Under the pieces are notes generated by a model. It was not told the origin of the DNA and did no database searches. It was given only the letters and a program-made list of their open reading frames with translations. From Tautonia marina (GTDB taxonomy: Bacteria > Planctomycetota > Planctomycetia > Isosphaerales > Isosphaeraceae): a DNA stretch of 64,000 nucleotides. The translations under genes and the position numbers were made by a program. This document shows positions 53,309 through 63,244 of the stretch, in pieces. The stretch covers positions 186,001 to 250,000 of the forward strand of contig NZ_WEZF01000006.1 of assembly GCF_009177065.1 (NCBI RefSeq), read 5' to 3'. How positions within the stretch are numbered: the stretch's first letter is position 1; each line of letters starts with the position of its first letter.

Positions 53309-55885
53309 TTAGGAGCGGCGGCGCCCCCCCTTGGCTTCAGGGGCGGCGGTCCACGGGTCGTCGGGCCAGGAATGGCGGGGGTATCGGTTCCGCAGATCCT
53401 TGCGAACCTGGTGGTAGGTGGTCGTCCAGAAGCTGTGGAGGTCGTCGGTTACCTGGACCGGGCGGAAGTTCGGCCCGAGCAGGTGGAGCAGGACGGGCAC
53501 CCGGCCTCGGGCGAGTCGGGGAGTCTCCGCGAGCCCGAACATCTCCTGAAGGCGGACGGCAAGAACCGGGGGGCCTTCGGCGTCGTAACTGAGCCGGAGC
53601 CGGTTGCCGCTTGGTACGAGAAGGGTGTCGGGAGCCTCGGTGTCGAGCAGGCGAAGCTGATCCGGCGTGAGACGCCCCTGGAGCAAGGGGACAAACGCCG
53701 ATCGGCGCACCTCGTCCTCGGTGCGCTTGCCGAGGCAAGCGAAGCGGAGGACCTCGGCGTACGCTTCGGGCTCGAACTTCGGGAGATCCAGGTCTGGAAG
53801 GGATCGACGGAGAAACGCCAGGCGGTCGAGCCATCGGGCGGCGGATTCGTCCGCGCGGAGCATCGCCTCGGCGCGGGGTGAGAGGGCGTCGGCAAGGGCG
53901 TCGGCCGCGCGCTCGGGGTCGATCGAACCGGTCGGGGCTTCGCGGAGGGAGAGGTCGTGATAGGTCCTGGTCGTCAGGCCGACGACGCGACCGGAAGCGG
54001 GGTCAAACCGAACCACCTCGGATCGTTGGAGGGCGTCGGGAAAGGACTCCTGAAGCCAATCGGGCTCGATGGCGCTGGCGATCCGAACCCGGAGTTCCCG
54101 AGGTCCGGATCCTCGCCGGTCGTCTCGGGCATCGAGTGCCACGAACAGCTCGGCCTCCTGAACGGCCGATTCCGGGTCGAGTCGGAGCCCTCCGCCGCCG
54201 ACCATTCGGGCCGTGGGATCGCCGGGGCTTCGGCGTCGGGCGACGCGATCGGGATAGGCGAGCAACACGGAGCGCAGCAAGGCGGATTCGGGGTCACTCG
54301 TGGTTTGAGGAGATTCCGGATTGATCACCCGGCGGGTGACTCGAATCAGGTCGTCTCGAACACGGACGACCGTTCGGGCGACCCTGGGATCAACTCGAGG
54401 ATCGATTCGACCACGGGCGAAGCCATTGCGCTCGGCCTCAGCGAGGAGGTCGATCCGGACGAGGAGATCGGAGCGGGAGTGGACCTCAGGCGATCGGTCG
54501 CGGCGATCGGAGCTGCGAGGAGACGCAAGAAGGTCCTTTTCCGAAAGCAAGGCTGCCGCGGTGGCTCCCAGTTCCAGGGCTCCACCATCCGCGGCGGCGA
54601 GGATCAGGCGAGCCAGTCGAGGATGAACTGGAAGCGCGAGCATGGCCTCGCCAAGGGGAGTGATCCGGCCGGACGATGGATCGATCGCCCCGAGTTGCTT
54701 GAGCAACGCCTCGGCCGCCGCGAGGCTGTCGGGGTCGGGGGCTTCAAACCAGGAGAAGGCAGGGAGGTCGCCGGCCCCCCAGGCATGGAGGGTCAGCACT
54801 GTTGAGGAGAGGTCCACCCGATGAATTTCGGGAGGATCGAACGGGGCCATCCCGCGCGTCTCTCGCTCGGCCCAGAGTCGCACGCAACGGCCGGGGGCGG
54901 TGCGCCCGGCCCGGCCAGTGCGTTGGTCGGCCGAGGCTCGGCTGATCCGTCTCAGCTCCAGGCGATCGAGGCCGCGAGCCGGATCGGACGAGGCCTGGCG
55001 TGCAAAGCCGCTGTCGATCACCGTGCGAATGCCGTCGATGGTCAGAGAGGTCTCGGCGAGATTCGTTGCCAGGACGATCTTGCGGCGGGGGCATGGCGCC
55101 AGAGCCCGATCTTGCTCGATGCTCGACAGGGAACCGTGGAGCGGGAGCACCTCAATTCCGAGACGATCCGCCGTTGGAGCGAGGGCCTGAGCGGTTCGGC
55201 GTATCTCCTCGGCTCCGGGAAGGAAGACGAGCAGGTCGCCGGGGTCTTCGGGATCATCGAGCATGTCCCGGACGGAACTTGCGACACGATCGGGCAGGGG
55301 AGTGCCGTCGGACGGGCGATATGAGAGGGCAACGGGGAACCTGCGCCCTTCGACCGAGACGATCGGGGCATCGAGAAACCGGGCAACGGGTTCGGCGTCG
55401 AGCGTGGCCGACATCACAACCAGGATCAAGTCGTTTCGGAGCGCGTCCCGGACCTCTCGGAGCAGGGCCAAGGCCAGGTCGGTATGGATGCTCCGTTCAT
55501 GGAACTCGTCGAGCACGACCGCGCCGATCCCGTCGAGGCTCGGGTCGTTCAGCAGGTGACGGGTCAACACCCCTTCAGTTACCACGCGAAGACGGGTCCG
55601 TGGGCCAATCCGACGCTCGAAGCGGACGAGGTAGCCGACTTCCTCGCCGAGGCTCCCGCCGCGTTCCTGGGCGATTCGAGCAGCCGAGGCCCGCGCGGCC
55701 ACCCGTCGCGGTTGAAGCACCATCAGGTTGGGATGGTCCGGATCAAGCAAGCCCGCGTCGAGCAGGGCGGGTGGTACGCGGGTGGTCTTGCCCGCGCCGG
55801 GCTCGGCGACGAGCACAAGCGATCGATGCTGTCGAATCGCGTTGAGGATCTCGGGCAAGCGCGAGTCGATCGGCAGGGGGAGCAT
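53309..55885 (-). CDS. hrpB: ATP-dependent helicase HrpB
   Basis: An 858-residue DExH-box helicase of the HrpB type. Walker A is AEPGAGKTTRVPPA (about residue 28), the DEAH-like box is LDEFHERS, motif III is VMSATLDAEP, and motif VI is ADQRTGRAGRTAPG. The HA2 domain and the HrpB-specific C-terminal region (RDDRRGSGPRELRVRIA, PPVLAVRLQEMFGLAETP, FRPVQVTDDLHSFW) are intact. It presumably unwinds structured RNA; its role in bacteria is poorly known. Length is normal for the family. It is convergent with the unknown gene at 52321 and shares no terminator. Confidence 0.95.
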   Translation of the reverse strand: MLPLPIDSRLPEILNAIRQHRSLVLVAEPGAGKTTRVPPALLDAGLLDPDHPNLMVLQPRRVAARASAARIAQERGGSLGEEVGYLVRFERRIGPRTRLRVVTEGVLTRHLLNDPSLDGIGAVVLDEFHERSIHTDLALALLREVRDALRNDLILVVMSATLDAEPVARFLDAPIVSVEGRRFPVALSYRPSDGTPLPDRVASSVRDMLDDPEDPGDLLVFLPGAEEIRRTAQALAPTADRLGIEVLPLHGSLSSIEQDRALAPCPRRKIVLATNLAETSLTIDGIRTVIDSGFARQASSDPARGLDRLELRRISRASADQRTGRAGRTAPGRCVRLWAERETRGMAPFDPPEIHRVDLSSTVLTLHAWGAGDLPAFSWFEAPDPDSLAAAEALLKQLGAIDPSSGRITPLGEAMLALPVHPRLARLILAAADGGALELGATAAALLSEKDLLASPRSSDRRDRSPEVHSRSDLLVRIDLLAEAERNGFARGRIDPRVDPRVARTVVRVRDDLIRVTRRVINPESPQTTSDPESALLRSVLLAYPDRVARRRSPGDPTARMVGGGGLRLDPESAVQEAELFVALDARDDRRGSGPRELRVRIASAIEPDWLQESFPDALQRSEVVRFDPASGRVVGLTTRTYHDLSLREAPTGSIDPERAADALADALSPRAEAMLRADESAARWLDRLAFLRRSLPDLDLPKFEPEAYAEVLRFACLGKRTEDEVRRSAFVPLLQGRLTPDQLRLLDTEAPDTLLVPSGNRLRLSYDAEGPPVLAVRLQEMFGLAETPRLARGRVPVLLHLLGPNFRPVQVTDDLHSFWTTTYHQVRKDLRNRYPRHSWPDDPWTAAPEAKGGRRRS

Positions 55886-55928
55886 GGGGGCGGGTGTTCG
55901 GAAAGAGGTGGGGGAACAGGGCTCGCGC

Positions 55929-56582
55929 TCACGATCGATCGGCTTCGAGCGCCTCGATCAGGCGTTTCAAACCTTCGTCGTGAGGCTGGATTGTGAGGGA
56001 CCGTCGATAAGTTTCCAGCGCCAGATCGGGCCGACCGAGTTTCAGATAGCACTGCCCGAGGCCACCGAAGGCACCAAAATGATAGGGGTTCAGTTCCAGC
56101 ACTCGCTTGCAGTCGGCGGCGCTTTCGACGAACTCTCCGAGGACGAACGACGCGATGGCCCGCTGGTTGTATGCCTCGGCGAAGTTGGGGGCCTCGGCAA
56201 TCAATCGGGTGGCCTGACGCTGGGCTTCTCGGGTAAGACCCCGGTTATTCAACTCGACGACCAGGCGGAGCGTCTCGTTCTGCTCATCGGTTCCGGCTCG
56301 GAACCAGATGGACCAGAGCGACTGGGAGGCGAGTTGGCGGACGGTCGGGTCCTCGTCGGCAAGGGCCGGGCCGAGCGCGTCGTTGCAGCCGAAATCGCCG
56401 ATCAGGCCGAGGGCGGTGACGGCTCCCCGGCGCGCTTGAACATCGGCGGACGACACCAGACGACGGAGGGTGGTCTCGGAATATCGAGCGTCCACGCGAT
56501 TCTGAAAGGAGTCGAGATCACCGTCACGGTTCAGCTGTTCGTAGTAAAAGGCCAGCAAGGGTTGCCGACCAGGCTCATTCAT
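55929..56582 (-). CDS. HEAT/TPR repeat protein
   Basis: A 217-residue product from the ATG at 56582, chosen because GAGG lies 10 nt upstream. The frame is open to 56972. Longer starts (GTG 56735, ATG 56654) would add a hydrophobic segment (RVVAMMITLIVSPIASGF) that might be an anchor, so an exported form cannot be excluded. The first half is HEAT-like (RRLVSSADVQARRGAVTALG, DEDPTVRQLASQSLW). The second half has three TPR units (AEAYNQRAIASFVLGEFVES, FGAFGGLGQCYLKLGRPDLA). A protein-interaction scaffold is likely. It lies just upstream of hrpB on the same strand. Confidence 0.75.
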   Translation of the reverse strand: MNEPGRQPLLAFYYEQLNRDGDLDSFQNRVDARYSETTLRRLVSSADVQARRGAVTALGLIGDFGCNDALGPALADEDPTVRQLASQSLWSIWFRAGTDEQNETLRLVVELNNRGLTREAQRQATRLIAEAPNFAEAYNQRAIASFVLGEFVESAADCKRVLELNPYHFGAFGGLGQCYLKLGRPDLALETYRRSLTIQPHDEGLKRLIEALEADRS

Positions 56583-57012
56583 CGAAGGATCGCCTCGATC
56601 GGGACCAGGAGCGAAGCCGGACGCAATCGGGGAGACGATCAGGGTGATCATCATCGCCACGACCCGGGCCGGGACGATCGGGCAACCGATCAGACAGGGG
56701 GGAGATGCGGGGGAGATCACGAGGGGCTCCGTCACGAGTTCGGGGCCGGGCCCGTCACCGTCGTGATCGAGTCTATCAAGCGGGCTCGTCCGGTCCAAGT
56801 CCCAGGACAAGACGAAGGGGGCGGGGGCCCCTCGGCACACTCCGTGCGCCTCCCCCACCCCCTCACAAGTGCGACGACACCCCTCCCCAAAGGTGCCGTC
56901 ACCGATGCGTCTCGCCGGCAGGAGCCGACGATACCCGGAGCGGCGAACCGCTTCAGGGTCGGGGGCAACCAATGTCCCCGGCGACAGAACCCTAGGCCGT
57001 CGCTCTCATCTG
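56583..57012. other. Gap between the HEAT/TPR gene and nadC
   Basis: If the ATG at 56582 is right, this 430-bp stretch has no gene. Open frames here are Arg/Pro-rich. A longer form of the HEAT/TPR protein could start inside it. No terminator or promoter of quality was seen. Confidence 0.4.
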
Positions 57013-57930
57013 TCAACACGACCGATGAGAATCTCGGACAATTTCTTCGTCCAGTCCAATGTCGAGCGACGGAGCCGAGTGGGTGATCGCCCCGACGCTG
57101 ATCCGATCGACCCCGGTTCGCGCGACTTCGGCGACCGAAGCGAGATCGATTCCTCCCGAAGCTTCGAGCAAAACGGTCGAGGACGAAGCGTCACGACGGC
57201 GAACGGCTTCGGCCAAATCGTGATGTGTAAAATTATCAAGCAAGACAATGTCAGGCCGACAGGACAGAGCTCGATCGAACTGGTCGAGGGTGTCCACTTC
57301 GACCTCGACAGTGGTTCCCGGGGGGGCAAGCTGACGCGCCGCGGTGATCGCCCGACCGATCGGATCTCCCGAGGAAGCAAGCCAGGCGAGATGGTTGTCC
57401 TTGATGAGAACCGCGTCAAAGAGGCCGATCCGGTGGTTCGCTCCGCCGCCGCATCGCACCGCGTACTTTTCCAGCCAACGCCAGCCGGGGGTTGTTTTTC
57501 GGGTGTCGAGGATGGCCGCGTGGGTGCCTTCAACCGCCAGGACGAACCGATGAGTCTGCGTGGCAATCCCAGACAGCCGCTGAAGGAAATTCAACGCCGT
57601 TCGTTCCATCGATAGAATGGCTCGCATTGGTCCGGAAACCCGAGCGATGAGCGTTCCCGGTTCGAGCGGGTCACCATCGGATCGCTCTGGGACAAAACCT
57701 TGAGCCAGTCCAAACCGTTGGGCGATCAGGGCCACGACGGGCAATCCGGCAAGGATCCCCGATTGCCGAGCAACGAAGCGAGCTGCGCCGGTCGCTTCGG
57801 AGGGAATGGTCGCTTCGGCGGTGAGATCACCGCGCTGACCCAGGTCCTCGGAGAGGGCCAGCGCGATCAGGGCCTCTGCATTGTTATGTTCAGCGGAACC
57901 AAATTCGTACGGCGGATGCTGCAAGGTCAT
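57013..57930 (-). CDS. nadC: Nicotinate-nucleotide pyrophosphorylase (carboxylating)
   Basis: A 305-residue quinolinate phosphoribosyltransferase that makes nicotinic acid mononucleotide from quinolinate and PRPP in de novo NAD synthesis. Landmarks are EDLGQRGDLTAEA at the start, ERTALNFLQRLSGIAT, the signature RKTTPGWRWLEKYAV with RCGGGANHRIGL, IKDNH, and VEVEVDTLDQFDRAL with LLDNF. The C-terminal EASGGIDL and ISVGAITHS are intact. nadA and nadB are not in the window. The gene is probably monocistronic or follows the DUF4174 gene 56 bp upstream. Confidence 0.95.
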   Translation of the reverse strand: MTLQHPPYEFGSAEHNNAEALIALALSEDLGQRGDLTAEATIPSEATGAARFVARQSGILAGLPVVALIAQRFGLAQGFVPERSDGDPLEPGTLIARVSGPMRAILSMERTALNFLQRLSGIATQTHRFVLAVEGTHAAILDTRKTTPGWRWLEKYAVRCGGGANHRIGLFDAVLIKDNHLAWLASSGDPIGRAITAARQLAPPGTTVEVEVDTLDQFDRALSCRPDIVLLDNFTHHDLAEAVRRRDASSSTVLLEASGGIDLASVAEVARTGVDRISVGAITHSAPSLDIGLDEEIVRDSHRSC

Positions 57931-57986
57931 GGGAGATCGACTCGGAAGGGAGGCGCGTCGGAACTCGACGGGGGCTCCCTGAGAGC

Positions 57987-58487
57987 TTACTCCGGATGGG
58001 CGTCCTGCTGCGATCGGATTTCCCGCTGACGCATGGGCATAGTGTCGATCAGGTCATAGATGTCTTGCAAGGGAGGCAGTTGATTCCATCGACCCTTTTC
58101 GGAACCATCCTTGCCCACCAGAAGAATGGTCAAGTCCCCGTCTTCGACCTGGAATCGCTCGCGGAGGTGAGTCGCGGACTCCTGCGGGATTTCCCGACCG
58201 TCGGCGCGACTCACTCCGTCCTCGAAGACCTCAAGCAGCACGAGGTCGTACTCGTCGAGTTTCGGTCCGTTGCGATTCCAGATAATCATGGTTTCGCAAT
58301 AGGCCTGGTCGTCTCTCGAAGGCGCGAAGACGAGGAGCGGTCGCTCGTTCCACTGATATCGCTTCATGGAGAAGTTGTACATGGGCCCAGTGTCTTGCGC
58401 TCGGGGTTCCTCGGGAAGTCTGACGGCTCGACCCAGAATCACGGCAAGCACAAAGGGACTGAGCAGGATCAAGGTGCGCAATGACAC
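57987..58487 (-). CDS. DUF4174 domain protein with N-terminal anchor
   Basis: A 166-residue protein beginning at a GTG with GAGGAG about 9 nt upstream. The hydrophobic start (MSLRTLILLSPFVLAVILG) is a signal peptide or anchor. The rest fits DUF4174: KRYQWNERPLLVFAPSRDD, LVLLEVFEDGVS, ILLVGKDGSEKGRW, LQDIYDLIDTMPMRQRE. The domain has a thioredoxin-like fold and no CXXC. Function is unknown. It lies between uvrB and nadC, with a palindromic hairpin on the uvrB side. Confidence 0.82.
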   Translation of the reverse strand: MSLRTLILLSPFVLAVILGRAVRLPEEPRAQDTGPMYNFSMKRYQWNERPLLVFAPSRDDQAYCETMIIWNRNGPKLDEYDLVLLEVFEDGVSRADGREIPQESATHLRERFQVEDGDLTILLVGKDGSEKGRWNQLPPLQDIYDLIDTMPMRQREIRSQQDAHPE

Positions 58488-58510
58488 GACTGAGACTCCT
58501 CTCGGAACGA

Positions 58511-58540
58511 TTCAAAGACGCCCACGCGTCTGGATTTGAA
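58511..58540 (-). terminator. Hairpin downstream of uvrB
   Basis: Inner stem AGACGC/GCGTCT (loop CCAC on the plus strand) is flanked by outer arms TTCAA/TTGAA. It lies about 90 nt after the uvrB stop on the uvrB-coding strand, and a short TTTGAATCGTT follows, so it may terminate uvrB. Confidence 0.45.
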
Positions 58541-58628
58541 TGCGTGCTTCATTGAAAAAGATAGGTTATGACCGTGGTCAAGAGCAGGAGTTTTGCCAGG
58601 GGAACGGCGGGCTCAACCGAGGGCCGGT

Positions 58629-60692
58629 TCAACCAGGTTTCGGACGGCTTCGCCCTTTTTTTCCGCCCCCGCGACGACGAGCCCCCACGGCCTGAGGAGT
58701 TGCCAGAGGGCGTTCCGGTCCCCCGTCAATTTGGGATCGCAATTGCACGATCCGATCGCGCAGGGCCGCGGCTCGTTCGAATTCGAGTGATTCCGCGGCC
58801 TGAAGCATTTCACCTTCCAACTCGTTGAGGTATTCCTCGGTAATCGCGGCTTCTTCGTTCTTGCCGACGGCCTTGCGGGCGATCGACCGGGCCTGAATTT
58901 CCTCTTCAATCCCGCGTCGGATTGCTTTGCGAATGGTTTCCGGGGTAATACCGTGTTCTGAATTGTAGGCCAGTTGCTTGGCTCGTCTACGGCTCGTTTC
59001 ATCGATTGCGTTTTGCATGGAGCGGGTGACGGTATCGGCGTAGAGAACGACCTCGGCGTTGACGTTGCGGGCGGCTCGACCGATGGTCTGAATCAGGCTT
59101 GTTTCGCTGCGGAGGAAGCCTTCTTTGTCGGCGTCGAGGATGCAGACCATCGACACCTCGGGAAGGTCGAGCCCTTCCCGCAGGAGGTTCACGCCGACAA
59201 GGGCATCGAAGGCCCCTTCACGAAGCTCTCGAAGGATCTGAACCCGTTCGAAGGCATCGAGCTCGGAGTGGAGCCACTTGGTCCGGGTGCCTTGTTCCTT
59301 GAGGTATCGAGAGAGTTCCTCGGCAAGTCGCTTGGTCAGGGTGGTGATGAGGATGCGCTCACCTCGCTCGGCCCGTCGGCGTACCTCTTCGAGTAGGGCC
59401 GGGACCTGTCCTCTCGCGGGTTCGACGCGAACGACTGGGTCAACCAGCCCGGTCGGTCGGATGACCTGTTCAACCACTTCGCCACCGGACATGGTGATTT
59501 CATAGTCGCTTGGTGTGGCGGAAACATAGATCCGAGCGCCGAGCTTCGTTTCCCATTCGTCGAATCGCAACGGACGGTTATCGAGCGCACTTGGCAGGCG
59601 GAACCCGTGCTCGACGAGGGTGCTTTTGCGACTGAAGTCTCCAGCAAACATACCCCGGACTTGTGGGATTGTGACGTGAGACTCGTCAATGAACATCAAG
59701 GCATCGTCCGGGAAAAAGTCGAGCAAGGTGTTCGGTGTTTCCCCGGCCTTGCGACCGGAAAGATGGCGGCTGTAGTTCTCGATTCCCTGGCAGTAGCCGA
59801 CTTCGAGCAGCATTTCCATGTCGTAACGGGTTCGGGCGGAGAGGCGCTGGGCTTCGAGCAGCTTGCCGTGTTCCTTGAGCTGGGTCAGACGCTGATCGAG
59901 TTCTTCCTTGATGGCATCGACGGCCCCCTTGATCCGTTCTTCGGGAAGGACGAAGTGCTTGGCCGGATAGATGTAAAGATCCGGACGTTTTTCGATGACG
60001 GCTCCCGAGATGGGGTCGATCTCGGCCAGGGTCTCGACCTCGTCGCCGAACAGCTCAATGCGGACGGCGGTTTCTTCGTAGGCGGGCCAGACCTCGACCA
60101 CGTCGCCTCGAACGCGGAACTTGCCGCGCTCGAAGGAGATGTCGTTGCGGTCGTACTGAATGTCAACGAGTTTCAGGAGCATCTCGTCGCGGTCGATGAT
60201 GTCGCCGAGGCGGAGGTGAACCATCATCTTCCGGTAGTCATCCGGAGAACCGAGGCCGTAGATCGAGGAGACGGAGGAGACGACGATCGTATCGCGGCGG
60301 CTCACAAGGGCACTGGTGGCGGCCAGGCGGAGGCGTTCAATCTCCTCGTTGATCGACGCATCCTTTTCAATGTAGATGTCGCGCTGGGGGATATAAGCTT
60401 CGGGCTGGTAGTAATCGTAGTAACTGACGAAATAGCGAACGGCGTTGTGGGGGAAGAAGTCGCGAAACTCAGCGTAGAGCTGAGCGGCAAGGGTCTTGTT
60501 ATGGGAAAGAATCAACGCTGGCCGGCCTAACTGGGCAATCACGTTGGCCATCGTGTAGGTTTTGCCGGAGCCGGTCACGCCGAGCAAGGTCTGGTGTCCC
60601 TTGCCCTCGGTCACTCCCGAAACGAGAGCCTCGATCGCCGCCGGTTGATCGCCGGCTGGGGGAAATGGACGTTCGATCCGAAACTCGGACAT
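58629..60692 (-). CDS. uvrB: Excinuclease ABC subunit B
   Basis: A 687-residue helicase-like damage-verification subunit of nucleotide excision repair. The Walker A is [16 protein letters not shown] (about residue 38). The damage-probing beta-hairpin region is [15 protein letters not shown]. The helicase motifs are [18 protein letters not shown] and [15 protein letters not shown]. The C-terminal UVR motif binds UvrC ([20 protein letters not shown]). Length matches the family. UvrB loads with UvrA and recruits UvrC; neither gene is in the window. A basic tail ([16 protein letters not shown]) ends it. Confidence 0.97.
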   Translation of the reverse strand: MSEFRIERPFPPAGDQPAAIEALVSGVTEGKGHQTLLGVTGSGKTYTMANVIAQLGRPALILSHNKTLAAQLYAEFRDFFPHNAVRYFVSYYDYYQPEAYIPQRDIYIEKDASINEEIERLRLAATSALVSRRDTIVVSSVSSIYGLGSPDDYRKMMVHLRLGDIIDRDEMLLKLVDIQYDRNDISFERGKFRVRGDVVEVWPAYEETAVRIELFGDEVETLAEIDPISGAVIEKRPDLYIYPAKHFVLPEERIKGAVDAIKEELDQRLTQLKEHGKLLEAQRLSARTRYDMEMLLEVGYCQGIENYSRHLSGRKAGETPNTLLDFFPDDALMFIDESHVTIPQVRGMFAGDFSRKSTLVEHGFRLPSALDNRPLRFDEWETKLGARIYVSATPSDYEITMSGGEVVEQVIRPTGLVDPVVRVEPARGQVPALLEEVRRRAERGERILITTLTKRLAEELSRYLKEQGTRTKWLHSELDAFERVQILRELREGAFDALVGVNLLREGLDLPEVSMVCILDADKEGFLRSETSLIQTIGRAARNVNAEVVLYADTVTRSMQNAIDETSRRRAKQLAYNSEHGITPETIRKAIRRGIEEEIQARSIARKAVGKNEEAAITEEYLNELEGEMLQAAESLEFERAAALRDRIVQLRSQIDGGPERPLATPQAVGARRRGGGKKGRSRPKPG

Positions 60693-60761
60693 GGCGGCCT
60701 CGATGGATTGACGCGATCAATAGGGCAGGGCAGCGCGAGAGGAGTCGACAGTTGCCGGAGA

Positions 60762-61136
60762 TCAAGGTGACGCCGGTATCGCTCGGTCGTCACGCGAGGG
60801 GATGCCGACTCGAACGAAGGGGCGGATTCCTTCGATGGTTGCCGGGCCGATCCCCTTGACCCGATGGGCGAGGTCGTCGAGCGACTTGATCGGCACTTCC
60901 TCGCGAGCCGAGAGAATTCGATCGACGCGAGTCGGCCCGAGGCCCGGCAAGGCGAGCAAGGCCATCGGCGGGGCGGAATTGAGTTCGACAACCATCGACG
61001 ACGGAGGCAACTGGTCGGGGGTTGGCTCAGTCTTCGGGGAAAGGAGCCCGAGCAGGCTCGCCGGCAATCCGACCAGGGCGGCGAGGACGCCTCGATGCCA
61101 CACCCCCCATCCCCAGAGCGGCCGAGTTGGTGGCAT
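60762..61136 (-). CDS. ComEA-like helix-hairpin-helix protein, membrane-anchored
   Basis: The frame is open to 61829, but the ATG at 61136 (GGGAGGGG 5-7 nt upstream) gives the expected 124-residue product. A hydrophobic segment (about 15-33: GVLAALVGLPASLLGLL) anchors it. A helix-hairpin-helix pair follows (VVELNSAPPMALLALPGLGP, VDRILSAREEVPIKSLDDL, VKGIGPATIEGIRPF), as in the ComEA family that binds DNA during uptake or at the envelope. No other competence gene is nearby, so natural transformation is not claimed. A TTGAGT-N18-TAAACT promoter-like pair lies upstream on the same strand. Confidence 0.85.
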   Translation of the reverse strand: MPPTRPLWGWGVWHRGVLAALVGLPASLLGLLSPKTEPTPDQLPPSSMVVELNSAPPMALLALPGLGPTRVDRILSAREEVPIKSLDDLAHRVKGIGPATIEGIRPFVRVGIPSRDDRAIPASP

Positions 61137-61552
61137 GAAATCCCCTCCCTGAGGGCTTCGGACGTTTCGACGACGAACAGGGTGATAATCGACAGAATTA
61201 CAGTTTAGGACCGAGGGGATGGCAGACTCAAGCCGAGTCTTTCCGCAGAGAGGTCCGGCAGGGCTCAAGATCAAATGCCGGTTGGACCGATCCTTCCGTT
61301 GGAAACGCTCGATCGATCCTAAAATCGGGATTGACCGGGGAACCGCGGCCTCCACCGGCGTCGCGGAATTTCTCACAGCCGGAGCGATCTTGGTTCGATA
61401 ATCGTTACGAGCCAGGAACCTGGGCCGGCCTCTCGCCGGAACCGACGGGGATCGTCGGAGTCCATCAGGCGAGAGTGGTCCCGGCGCCGGAGTCGGAGGG
61501 GTGGAGGGCCCCCCGAACGGATGGCGATTGATCCCAAGGAGGGGAAGACACA
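61137..61552. other. Divergent intergenic region
   Basis: A 416-bp region between the ComEA-like gene and the lipoprotein gene. It contains a possible reverse-strand promoter (TTGAGT, 18 nt, TAAACT) for the HhH gene. Nothing recognisable serves the lipoprotein gene beyond its AAGGAGG ribosome site. No supported coding frame. Confidence 0.4.
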
Positions 61553-62167
61553 ATGACCCGTTCCGCGCGGCACCGGGGCCCGCACACCCCGAAATGGGTT
61601 CGCGGCCTGTTGACGGGTGCCCTATTTTTGACAATGTCCGCCGGCATTGGCGGATGTGGCATCCCGTACGTGTTCCGAAATATTTCGCCGCTTCACCCGA
61701 CCGGCTGGTCGTTTGCCTGGCCGATCTTGCCTTCCCAGTCTCAGCGACTGGAAGAAGATATCGCCAAGGAAGAACTGGACCGCGTGCCGATTCTCGACCC
61801 GGTCCCCGGCGAATTCGCACCGCCCCCATGCCTGGATCCGCCGAGCGAGGCGGAAATCTGGGCCAAAGTTCCCAAGTTCCGGGCTGGAATGGACCCGTTC
61901 TACACGGTTCAGCGGAACAACGCTCGCTTCGTGATCGAGAAGATCGGCGAGTCGGTCGATCCGTGCAAGGTCTATCCTCTGGCCGGACCTTGCCAGCTGA
62001 TCCACTGTCACTACAAGTGCACCGTCTACTTCGACGAGTTGTACTGGTCTGACTATCCGATTCCGTTCAATCACCGCGACGCTCGCGTCGAAGTGATTTA
62101 CATCGACAAGGATTACCTCCGCCGTTGCGGTGGTCCCGACGTCGGAACGGTTCCCGGAGGCGGTTGA
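61553..62167 (+). CDS. Predicted lipoprotein, unknown function
   Basis: A 204-residue protein starting at the ATG at 61553 with AAGGAGG about 10 nt upstream. A hydrophobic region (VRGLLTGALFLTMSAG) ends in a lipobox IGGC with the lipid-acceptor at C35. The mature part has a Cys-rich stretch (GPCQLIHCHYKCTVYFDELY) and EVIYIDKDYLRRC near the end. I do not recognise a family. It is probably anchored to a membrane facing the periplasm. It is followed by a strong terminator and is therefore monocistronic. Confidence 0.72.
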   Translation: MTRSARHRGPHTPKWVRGLLTGALFLTMSAGIGGCGIPYVFRNISPLHPTGWSFAWPILPSQSQRLEEDIAKEELDRVPILDPVPGEFAPPPCLDPPSEAEIWAKVPKFRAGMDPFYTVQRNNARFVIEKIGESVDPCKVYPLAGPCQLIHCHYKCTVYFDELYWSDYPIPFNHRDARVEVIYIDKDYLRRCGGPDVGTVPGGG

Positions 62168-62231
62168 TCGTCGGGAGGGCCGGACCCCCTGCACCGGCCC
62201 TCTCTCCGCGAGCATCCTTCCTTCCCTCAAT

Positions 62232-62281
62232 CCCCGAACATCGGCGCCGACGTGGTGGCGGCTCGATGTTCGGGGATTTTT
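62232..62281 (+). terminator. Rho-independent terminator after the lipoprotein gene
   Basis: A perfect 12-bp stem CCCCGAACATCG/CGATGTTCGGGG with a 20-nt loop, followed by ATTTTT. It lies 65 nt after the lipoprotein stop and faces the convergent LmbE-type gene, making it the best terminator in the window. Confidence 0.85.
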
Positions 62282-62320
62282 CATTAGATGACCACTCGCG
62301 ACGACTCGACGAGCGCTTTG

Positions 62321-63244
62321 TTACTTCTGCTCACCGAAGAAGGGGAAGAGCTTGGCCAGTTCCTCTTTTGAGGGTTGAGAGCCGTACTCACAGATCTCAA
62401 AGGCTTCGGCCACCTTCACCTTTTCGGCGGCATCGGCACCGACCCAATCGGCCAGTTCCTCGCGGAACCGATCGGCCACGCCTCCCCAGCGCCGGAGCGC
62501 TCGTTCGCGAGTCCATTCGAGCCGACCTTCGGGCGACTCAGGCACCTCGTCCAGGTAGCCGAACAGCCAGGGGTTCCACTCGTAAAATTGCGAGCCGAGG
62601 GCGTCGATGGCGGCGACCTTCTGGTCGAGCACCTCATCGATGGGCACGACGACATCGGGTGTAAACGGGTTCGGCTTCTGGAAACCGTCTTCGGAGTACA
62701 TGAAGACTGGATTCTTCCGAAGGGCCGGCACATCGGGGCAGAAGTAAGGAACGATGACCATGAAGGCCGCGTCCTGCACGAGGATGCCGGTATAGCGGTG
62801 GTCGGGGTGGTAATCGTTGGGTCGGTGAGAGATGACGAGGTCGGCCTCCCATTCTCGGATCAATCGGGTGATGGTCCGGCGGTTTTCGAGCGTCGGCATC
62901 AGCTCGCCATCATGGATGTCGAGCACTTCGGTTTCGATTCCGAGGATTTCGGCACATCGTTCGACCTCGGCGGTGCGGCGCTGGGCGAGCGCACCACCGG
63001 CCATTTCATGATGGCCAATGTCGCCGTTGGTGGTACTGACGAACTTGACCTTATGGCCGAGCTTGGCCCATCGGGCGGCGGTGCCTCCCGCCTTCAGTTC
63101 GCAATCGTCCGGGTGCGCGCCGAAGACGATAATCCGGAGCGGTCGATCGGCGTCGGTGGCCTCGTCCTGGGCAAAGACCACATGGGACCATGGCAGCACG
63201 AGGATCATCGAAAGCAGAGCAAGGCGACGAGCAATTGAAGTCAT
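62321..63244 (-). CDS. Exported PIG-L/LmbE-family deacetylase
   Basis: A 307-residue zinc-dependent deacetylase-fold protein with a signal peptide (LALLSMILVLPWSHVVFAQD). The metal motif is FGAHPDDCELKAGGTA, and HRPNDYHPDHRYTG provides the further His ligands. Compared with the cytosolic paralogue at 51453, it acts outside the cytoplasm, probably on amino-sugar-containing polymers or compounds; the substrate is inferred only. The C-terminal region is acidic and helical (KVKVAEAFEICEYG). The lipoprotein gene converges on it. Confidence 0.88.
   Translation of the reverse strand: MTSIARRLALLSMILVLPWSHVVFAQDEATDADRPLRIIVFGAHPDDCELKAGGTAARWAKLGHKVKFVSTTNGDIGHHEMAGGALAQRRTAEVERCAEILGIETEVLDIHDGELMPTLENRRTITRLIREWEADLVISHRPNDYHPDHRYTGILVQDAAFMVIVPYFCPDVPALRKNPVFMYSEDGFQKPNPFTPDVVVPIDEVLDQKVAAIDALGSQFYEWNPWLFGYLDEVPESPEGRLEWTRERALRRWGGVADRFREELADWVGADAAEKVKVAEAFEICEYGSQPSKEELAKLFPFFGEQK

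Noticed and set aside
55728-57086. A 452-codon plus-strand frame
   Set aside because: It covers the start of hrpB, the HEAT/TPR gene and the end of nadC on the opposite strand. The product is Gly/Arg/Asp-rich low complexity with no ribosome site.
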